A DNA stretch of 14,431 nucleotides, taken from an uncultured Actinomycetes bacterium. GTDB taxonomy: Bacteria; Actinomycetota; Actinomycetes; Nanopelagicales; Nanopelagicaceae. The first letter of the stretch is position 1, and each line of letters begins with the position of its first letter. Below are positions 1 through 4,290 of the stretch, one piece after another. Below the pieces are notes generated by a model that did no database searches, had not been told where the DNA came from, and worked only from the letters and a program-made list of their open reading frames with translations. The stretch covers positions 1-14,431 of the forward strand of contig CAIMNT010000196.1 of assembly GCA_903842855.1 (NCBI GenBank), read 5' to 3'. Made by a program: the position numbers and the translations under genes.

Positions 1-1
1 A

Positions 2-247
2 GATCCCGAACTCTTCTTCGATGAAGCACCACCTCGAGTGGCGCTTGCAAAATCACTCTGCGGGTCATGTCCGATGAAGGCCGCCTGTTTAGACGGCGCT
101 TTATCTAGGCAAGAGCCATGCGGAGTATGGGGTGGAGAGCTATTTGTGGAAGGTCAGATCGTTGCGGCAAAGCGCATGGTGGGACGCCCACGGTTGAGCC
201 CCATTCCAGTACGCGAGGAGGATGAAGATGAAGCGCTCGCCAGTTAG
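2..247 (+). CDS. whiB7: WhiB-family regulator, WhiB7/WblC type (5' end missing)
   Basis: WhiB proteins bind a 4Fe-4S cluster through four cysteines and act with the principal sigma factor; WhiB7/WblC activates intrinsic antibiotic-resistance genes. The reading frame is open from base 2 without a start, so the N-terminus, including the first cluster cysteine, lies outside. Visible in order are the DPELFF segment that usually follows the first cysteine, the C-x2-C-x5-C group (CGSCPMKAAC), the GVWGG turn, and a C-terminal GRPR, the core of the AT-hook that marks WhiB7. Two positions differ from the WhiB7 sequence I remember: EPWGVWGG is EPCGVWGG here, and the hook reads MVGRPRL instead of RGRPR. 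An acidic tail (EEDEDE) follows. The gene ends 11 bases before the convergent ThiF-like gene. The neighbourhood (ThiF-like, DUF2342 and UPF0182 genes) matches the whiB7 locus of M. tuberculosis. The WhiB family is certain; the WhiB7 subgroup is very likely. Confidence 0.88.
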   Translation, partial: DPELFFDEAPPRVALAKSLCGSCPMKAACLDGALSRQEPCGVWGGELFVEGQIVAAKRMVGRPRLSPIPVREEDEDEALAS

Positions 248-258
248 TACGTTGAGGG

Positions 259-1284
259 TTATTGGCAACCGCAGAGCGGGTGAAAGTTCCAATGACGGAC
301 TTCTGGCGAACGCATCGGATTCAGTAAGTCATACCAGTAAGAAGCTGCACGCAACGGGGATTTTCCGGTGGCGAAATAATCCCCGACGTTTAGAGCCACG
401 AGGCCAGAGATAAAGGCTAGAGCCGCGCTTGGTAATTCAGAGCGCAGAAACTCGCGATCAACGCTAGTGCCGTTATCGCGTTTAATGAGAGTCACGCATC
501 GCAAGCAGGGAGTCCTCCCTGGAATAACCAATGGACCCACTTCAATCTCAGCGCCTATCAAAGGGTTAATATGAAGATGAGCCGAACCCTCGCTCATCCA
601 GCGTTGTACGTAATCCCATTCGATGGGAATGGTAGAAATTATTAAATCTGGCTGCGGCTTAGCAGCAATTTCACTCTTCGATATCTGAGCGCTACGTATC
701 AATTCAGAGGTAAAGTCGGTACGCAATTTCCCAAGATCAGCGTTGCGCACGACAATTCCGCATACATCGCTTGCCACGATCCGTGGTGCAAGAAAGCCCC
801 TAGTAATGAGTCGCGTATGTGTGAATCCCGAGGCTTGTAACGCGACCAAAAGATTTCGGGCCAAACGATTTTCACCCGAAATCAAAATCGTCGCTTGGTG
901 CCTGAGCTCAAATTCCTCTTCTCCACCATCAGATCTTCCGGGGCGATGAGTAATGAGTGACTTTTCGATTGAGCTTCGTTGATCTATGAGTTCAACGCTC
1001 AGATCGGGGGAGTTACTTGCCGCCGGTTCTTCGAGCTCTTCAAGGAATCCCTCATTGCGCAAAAGTGCCACCAGAGCCTGCACCTCATCGAGTTCGCAGA
1101 AGAGTCCAGTGGCAATCTCTTGTGCTCGCTTGCTCCCATCACATGCGCGAGCAATCTGCACCTGCCTACGATCTGTAAGAAGAAGCGCGCGATTGGGGAG
1201 TCCAACGAGATATTCATTTTTATGCGGAGTCAGGCTCACTCCACTCTTGAGTTTGAGGTAGCGACCCTTCTCGCGTGTACTCAC
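259..1284 (-). CDS. ThiF/E1-like protein with RiPP-recognition-like N-terminus
   Basis: This 341-residue protein looks like the actinobacterial family of M. tuberculosis Rv3196, often labelled 'TOMM precursor leader peptide-binding' or ThiF-like. Residues about 30-85 form a small predicted winged-helix segment like the leader-peptide-binding domain of azole cyclodehydratases. Residues about 128-320 resemble a Rossmann E1 fold. Cysteines C260 and C263 (TPCLRC) plus C338 and C340 (HPLCGC) make the typical E1 structural zinc site. The usual GxGxxG nucleotide loop is not recognisable (ILISGENRLA at about 133-142), so adenylation is doubtful. No YcaO or precursor-peptide gene is in view, so its substrate is unknown. 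The start is GTG without a clear Shine-Dalgarno. CATTCT at -12 to -7 could be a leaderless -10 element. A terminator just upstream separates it from the DUF5679 gene. Family confidence is good; function is unknown. Confidence 0.7.
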   Translation of the reverse strand: MSTREKGRYLKLKSGVSLTPHKNEYLVGLPNRALLLTDRRQVQIARACDGSKRAQEIATGLFCELDEVQALVALLRNEGFLEELEEPAASNSPDLSVELIDQRSSIEKSLITHRPGRSDGGEEEFELRHQATILISGENRLARNLLVALQASGFTHTRLITRGFLAPRIVASDVCGIVVRNADLGKLRTDFTSELIRSAQISKSEIAAKPQPDLIISTIPIEWDYVQRWMSEGSAHLHINPLIGAEIEVGPLVIPGRTPCLRCVTLIKRDNGTSVDREFLRSELPSAALAFISGLVALNVGDYFATGKSPLRAASYWYDLLNPMRSPEVRHWNFHPLCGCQ

Positions 1285-1286
1285 CT

Positions 1287-1313
1287 GCGAAGAATGGCGC
1301 GAAATCGTGCGAA
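1287..1313 (-). repeat. Three GCGAA direct repeats upstream of the ThiF-like gene
   Basis: GCGAA occurs at 1287-1291, 1299-1303 and 1309-1313 (TTCGC on the coding strand). The copies are 12 and 10 bases apart, roughly one helical turn each, directly before the GTG start of the ThiF-like gene. They overlap the place where its -10 element should sit. They could be an operator, but five-base repeats can arise by chance. Confidence 0.25.
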
Positions 1314-1341
1314 GGTGCGGCGCGCCTTGAAATCTGGGGAT

Positions 1342-1375
1342 AAAAAATCACCCCCACGCGAATGGTGGGGGTGAT
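1342..1375 (-). terminator. Strong intrinsic terminator after the DUF5679 gene
   Basis: An 11-bp perfect stem (ATCACCCCCAC at 1347-1357 with GTGGGGGTGAT at 1365-1375) encloses a 7-base loop. On the minus strand it is followed by a run of six U (bases 1347-1342). It lies 70 bases past the DUF5679 stop and 63 bases before the ThiF-like start, so it separates two minus-strand transcripts. A T-rich stretch at 1382-1390 could let it work on the plus strand too. Confidence 0.85.
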
Positions 1376-1444
1376 CCGAGCTTTTTCTTTACTTTCCTAC
1401 TTGTTTATGAACACTTGTCTAAGGACAAATGTGGAGCAGGTTTA

Positions 1445-1603
1445 TTAAGCCTTGCCCAAGATTCGGTTTACCTTTGTGCCACATACTGGGCAGATTCCCT
1501 GTGCCATACGGCGACCAGATTCTGAAACCTTTACATGACCTTCGAAGGACCGCTTCTCTTTACACTTAACGCAGTAGGCCTCGCCTTTATATTCTTCAGC
1601 CAT
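1445..1603 (-). CDS. DUF5679-type small zinc-ribbon protein
   Basis: This 52-residue protein has two CxxC knuckles, CVKC at residues 11-14 and CPVC at 38-41, with basic residues between them. That is a complete treble-clef or zinc-ribbon layout. It matches the short actinobacterial DUF5679 proteins, whose function is not known. The ATG is preceded by a G-rich Shine-Dalgarno-like stretch (AGGGGG) at proper distance. An excellent terminator follows the gene. It is probably a single-gene unit, transcribed from the 175-base gap before ygjP. In other Actinobacteria a gene of this kind also sits near whiB7, as far as I recall. A nucleic-acid-binding or redox-sensing role is possible but unsupported. 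Confidence 0.85.
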   Translation of the reverse strand: MAEEYKGEAYCVKCKEKRSFEGHVKVSESGRRMAQGICPVCGTKVNRILGKA

Positions 1604-1636
1604 GCTGACCCCCTATCGTCACACGCTCAAAGCTTC

Positions 1637-1647
1637 GGGAGCCTCCC
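1637..1647. other. Short tight palindrome upstream of the DUF5679 gene
   Basis: GGGAG-C-CTCCC is a perfect 5-bp inverted repeat about a single base, 34 bases before the DUF5679 ATG. It could be a regulator half-site pair or part of a leader structure. The rest of the 1604-1778 gap shows only weak short inverted repeats (for example ACGCT/AGCGT at 1706-1721) and no gene. Confidence 0.2.
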
Positions 1648-1778
1648 ATAGCGAGCGTGCGTACGAGAGCACGATACCCGCGTAGCAGGCCATGCGGGGG
1701 GTTTGACGCTCATTTAAGCGTGAAGTTCTCGAATGTTAAGGTGATAAGGGCGAAATGTCCGAATTTTGCAGCGGCACC

Positions 1779-2414
1779 TCAGGCTTGAGCGATCGACTCC
1801 GGAGCTACCGCTAAACCAGCCTCAAATCCCTCGAGGAAGGCCTCAGCCCGATCCTTCTCGGGATAGCGCTCGAGATACTCATAGAAGTCGCTGCCATGGC
1901 CAGGCACCCGCAGGTGGATGAGCTCATGAAAGAGTACGCAGCCGATTACATACTCTGGCGCGGTATTAAGCCGAAGTGAGATTCGAATAGTTCCATCACT
2001 AGTCGTGCATGAGCCCCAGCGCTCGCGCATTGAGCGCCAACTGATTGAGGTGGGCCGCTCGTGGAAATCAGGTAGGTATCTCTCGATGAGATCGGCCGCC
2101 ATCTGCGCAAGTGCCTCATCGCTCGATCTGTTCTTGGCTTCACGACGGAGAACGATCTCGATCATCTCGGGGATGATGGCGAATTCGTCCTTGCGACTCA
2201 TGCGATCTGGAATATGAATCTCAATGATTCCATTTTGACGCAAGGCGCTGATGCTCCTTTTTCGCCTGGAACTTCTGATCACCCGGAATTCTGGGAGATT
2301 ATCGGGGAGCGGTTTGTTGCGGAGAAACTTCTGGCTCTTAGCTGGCTCGCTGATCATTCCCGGGAGGCTATCTTCAAAGAGGGAGACCTGTTGAAAATTG
2401 TCCACCGATTCCAC
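1779..2414 (-). CDS. YgjP/SprT-like metallopeptidase (DUF45, M48-like)
   Basis: This 211-residue putative zinc peptidase of the YgjP family shows HELIH at residues 163-167 (two zinc histidines and the catalytic Glu), a third histidine ligand at about 173 (VPGHG) and the family hallmark WGSC at 133-136. The catalytic domain begins near residue 43 (FRVIRSSRRKR). The first 40 residues are a poorly conserved extension. The GTG start at 2414 has AGGGG seven bases upstream. However, a DnaA-box-like cluster spans this start, so a downstream start such as Met20 cannot be excluded. Family members are linked to cleavage of proteins on DNA (SprT/Wss1 relatives), but the YgjP branch is not characterised. 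It is the second of two minus-strand metallopeptidase-like genes, 215 bases after the DUF2342 gene. Confidence 0.85.
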   Translation of the reverse strand: MESVDNFQQVSLFEDSLPGMISEPAKSQKFLRNKPLPDNLPEFRVIRSSRRKRSISALRQNGIIEIHIPDRMSRKDEFAIIPEMIEIVLRREAKNRSSDEALAQMAADLIERYLPDFHERPTSISWRSMRERWGSCTTSDGTIRISLRLNTAPEYVIGCVLFHELIHLRVPGHGSDFYEYLERYPEKDRAEAFLEGFEAGLAVAPESIAQA

Positions 2415-2459
2415 GAGTTATCCCCTGTTTCTCCACAGATTTATCAACAGTTATTTACG
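2398..2459 (+). other. Cluster of DnaA-box-like nonamers over the ygjP start
   Basis: Nonamers close to the bacterial DnaA box TTATCCACA (or the actinobacterial TTGTCCACA) occur in one orientation: TTGTCCACC at 2398, TTATCCCCT at 2418, TTCTCCACA at 2429, TTATCAACA at 2441 and a weak TTATTTACG at 2451. The starts are 20, 11, 12 and 10 bases apart, so they lie on about one helix face. Each of the first four differs from a DnaA consensus by one or two bases. The cluster covers the ribosome binding site and first codons of ygjP and probably its promoter. It may be a secondary DnaA site rather than oriC, because dnaA, dnaN and gyrB are absent here. Confidence 0.5.
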
Positions 2460-2562
2460 AGAATTGTGGCATTTCTTTTTGGTATTCGTGGCTAGTTAGC
2501 ATAAGTTTCACTCACCAAGTCCTCGGATAACCGTTTGATGTAGGCAAGGGGAAGGCAGACAT

Positions 2563-2597
2563 CAAATCGTGCGGCCGGGGATTTGGCTTTTTATTTT
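2563..2597 (+). terminator. Possible weak hairpin with T-rich tail
   Basis: CAAATC (2563-2568) pairs with GATTTG (2580-2585) around a GC-rich loop, followed on the plus strand by GCTTTTTATTTT. No plus-strand gene precedes it, so a terminator role is uncertain. A second imperfect hairpin (2603-2610 with 2619-2626) sits just past the DUF2342 stop and lacks a U-run on the minus strand. Confidence 0.2.
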
Positions 2598-2629
2598 GAG
2601 TGAGTTCTCAGAATTAGTTGAGAGCTAAA

Positions 2630-3856
2630 TTAAATCAAACCTGAGAGATCGTCAGGCACAGTAGTACTTGCTAAAAAGGCAGCAGGATCATGAAGATCTT
2701 GAGCTGTAGGAAGCAGAGCAGAGTCCTCCCAGCGATGATCGCGAATCTCTACACCACCCTCTAGGCCACCACTTATTGAATAAATCTCATTCCAAAATTG
2801 AGAACACTCGCGAGTTAAACGTGGAGAGATGTGAAGTCCTAACAACATTGCAAAGAGTTGTTGTGTAGGAGCGCTCTCAATGCGCGCTCGACGATAACTC
2901 TCTTGTAATGCGGCAAGTGATGGAAGTCGATCTGTCGCTGCAAGTTGAGTGATGTGATCGATCCATCCTTCAATCAGTGCAAAGGTGGTCTCTAGTTTTG
3001 CAAGCGCCGCACTCTGTGACGGGCTCTGTTCTGGTTGGAACATTCCTTGATTAATAGCGAGCGTGATCGACTCCGGGTTATTAATATCTAATTCACCAGA
3101 GCTCATCGCGCTCTCGGCTTGACGTTGAATTGATTCAATATCGACAGTGATGCCGCTTCCAAAACTTTGAATAAGTTCGCGAATATAACCAGCTAACCAC
3201 GGTGTATGTGCAAAGAGTCGTTGTGCTGCAACTTCACGCAACGCCATATAAATTGCGATCTCTTGTTCAGGAATTTCAAGACCTTCGCCCCAGATTGCAA
3301 TATTCTGTGGGATCAAATGAGCCCCTGATTTTTCAAAGAGGGGGATTGCGGCATCTTGCGAGCCAGTTAGGCTGATTGAAAGAGTACCGATTGATTGACC
3401 AAGTTGAGTTGCAATCAATTGGCCCATGAAGCTTCGCATCACCGGCAGGAATCCTGCCTCTGCTCCTGGAATTCCTCCCGTAGCGGCCTCTACCTCTGGA
3501 CCCATCTCTTTAAGAACTTTGCCTAAGGCATCGACCATCCCTTCGGCTAGGGGTTCGACTAATTTCTGCCAGCCATTAACCGATTGATCAATCCAATCTT
3601 TGCGACTCCAGGCCACATCTGCGTTGGAGACGGTGGCGGGAAATTGGGTATGCGCTTCAATCCAGGTGTTGGCGATATCGATCGCCTCTTTAGCTTTGGC
3701 TGCGTCGTTCTGCCCAACTGGACGATCGCTGTGAGTTGCTAGAAATGCGCGAGCAGCATCTCTCATCACTACGGGTTGGAGCATGGGGACCCCTTCACCG
3801 CCCGTGGTGCCAGCGTTGAAGAACCCGTCGCTCGGGAAGAATCCAAAACCGCTCAC
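2630..3856 (-). CDS. DUF2342 'zinc-dependent metalloprotease' family protein, metal site degenerate
   Basis: This 408-residue relative of M. tuberculosis Rv3195 (TIGR03624, zincin-like superfamily) has unknown substrates. Family landmarks are the FGF start, the helical region around GQLIATQLGQSIGTLS (145-160), the signature at 204-220 (MALREVAAQRLFAHTPW), EGW at 296-298 and the C-terminal LLPTAQDLHDP near 381-391. Most members, as I recall, have REAAHxRLF, an HExxH-like motif. Here the position of the zinc histidine is alanine (residue 211). The usual HPDLLPT is DSALLPT. This copy may therefore be catalytically dead. GTG start with only a weak AGG upstream; a 6-bp hairpin (3874-3890) lies in the leader. 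It is divergent from the 75-residue membrane protein gene. Family is firm; the loss of activity is inference. Confidence 0.85.
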   Translation of the reverse strand: MSGFGFFPSDGFFNAGTTGGEGVPMLQPVVMRDAARAFLATHSDRPVGQNDAAKAKEAIDIANTWIEAHTQFPATVSNADVAWSRKDWIDQSVNGWQKLVEPLAEGMVDALGKVLKEMGPEVEAATGGIPGAEAGFLPVMRSFMGQLIATQLGQSIGTLSISLTGSQDAAIPLFEKSGAHLIPQNIAIWGEGLEIPEQEIAIYMALREVAAQRLFAHTPWLAGYIRELIQSFGSGITVDIESIQRQAESAMSSGELDINNPESITLAINQGMFQPEQSPSQSAALAKLETTFALIEGWIDHITQLAATDRLPSLAALQESYRRARIESAPTQQLFAMLLGLHISPRLTRECSQFWNEIYSISGGLEGGVEIRDHRWEDSALLPTAQDLHDPAAFLASTTVPDDLSGLI

Positions 3857-3873
3857 GTCGCCTACTTTCTAAC

Positions 3874-3890
3874 CAGAGAGCTAATCTCTG
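3874..3890 (-). promoter_or_regulatory. Hairpin in the leader of the DUF2342 gene
   Basis: CAGAGA and TCTCTG form a perfect 6-bp stem around a 5-base loop, ending 17 bases upstream of the GTG start. It is too short for a known riboswitch and has no U-run. It may be an operator palindrome or a leader stem. Confidence 0.25.
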
Positions 3891-3959
3891 AGCGCTTCCT
3901 GCACTCGTAAGGATAAGAACAAAATCGAATCAAAAATACTTCCCGATTTCCCACTGGCA

Positions 3960-3995
3960 CTCCCGTTAATTAGGAAAATCTATAGTGCTCCCGTT
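3960..3995 (+). repeat. 8-base direct repeat in the divergent intergenic region
   Basis: CTCCCGTT occurs at 3960-3967 and again at 3988-3995, 28 bases apart, flanking a TATAGT hexamer (3981-3986) that could itself be a -10 element. The repeats lie about 60-90 bases before the membrane-protein start in the 197-base divergent gap. They may be binding sites for a regulator; the evidence is limited to position and identity. Confidence 0.25.
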
Positions 3996-4041
3996 CACAA
4001 TGAAACGATAGCCCTCATCAGACTCAAGAGGTGATTTGGGT

Positions 4042-4047
4042 TAAAGT
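4042..4047 (+). promoter_or_regulatory. -10 element placed for a leaderless start
   Basis: TAAAGT fits the actinobacterial TANNNT -10 motif and lies exactly at -12 to -7 relative to the ATG at 4054. Transcription would start at or next to the start codon. There is no good Shine-Dalgarno at normal spacing. No clear -35 is visible. Confidence 0.5.
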
Positions 4048-4053
4048 GGGCCT

Positions 4054-4281
4054 ATGAACCGGAGCGCAAAGTTTGTGGAGGCTGCAACTAGCCACTCCTC
4101 TTCGACCGCCTTTGCTGCGCTGATCTGGTGGGTTGTCCCAGTTGTCTTGGTCAGCCTCGCTATTGGATATGTCCTCTGGACCTCAAAATTCAAGGATAAG
4201 TTCGACAATGAGACTAATCGCTCGGTTAATAAGTTCCATCTTTTCCAACAGACTCTCCGGGACCCTAATTCCGAGCACTAG
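4054..4281 (+). CDS. Small single-span membrane protein, unknown function
   Basis: This 75-residue protein has one clear transmembrane helix at about residues 20-43 (rich in Ala, Val, Leu and Trp), a short polar N-terminus and a charged C-terminal tail (KFKDKFDNETNR) that is probably cytosolic. I do not recognise a named family. It begins a two-gene unit with the large UPF0182 membrane protein, whose ATG is 9 bases after this stop, so it may be an accessory or assembly partner; that is inference from position only. In M. tuberculosis the gene next to UPF0182 at this locus is a PDZ/Lon-like protease (Rv3194c), which is absent here. The start has no Shine-Dalgarno but a well-placed leaderless -10 motif. 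Confidence 0.75.
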   Translation: MNRSAKFVEAATSHSSSTAFAALIWWVVPVVLVSLAIGYVLWTSKFKDKFDNETNRSVNKFHLFQQTLRDPNSEH

Positions 4282-4284
4282 AGT
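4279..4284 (+). promoter_or_regulatory. -10 element overlapping a stop codon, leaderless placement
   Basis: TAGAGT fits TANNNT at -12 to -7 of the UPF0182 ATG at 4291, and its first three bases are the TAG stop of the preceding small gene. The UPF0182 gene lacks a clear Shine-Dalgarno. It may have its own leaderless promoter besides read-through from upstream. Confidence 0.4.
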
Positions 4285-4290
4285 ATTTCC

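Noticed and set aside
979..1374. 131-residue plus-strand reading frame
   Set aside because: It is antisense to the ThiF-like gene, runs through the terminator hairpin and shows no protein features.
1604..1778. Structured RNA such as a 6C-type RNA upstream of the DUF5679 gene
   Set aside because: One run of six C (minus strand, near 1700) and short inverted repeats are present, but the second C-rich hairpin loop is missing.
2214..2495. 93-residue plus-strand reading frame over the ygjP 5' end
   Set aside because: It is antisense to the well-supported YgjP metallopeptidase, has no recognisable domain, and its 3' part covers the DnaA-box-like sites.
2398..2629. Chromosomal origin of replication
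   Set aside because: The nonamer cluster resembles part of an oriC, but the flanking genes (dnaA, dnaN, recF, gyrB, rpmH) are absent and the number of boxes is small; reported only as a DnaA-box-like cluster.
4000..4011. Three-codon upstream frame (ATG AAA CGA TAG) in the divergent gap
   Set aside because: It has no ribosome binding site and the downstream gene probably starts leaderless after it, so it would not be in the mRNA.
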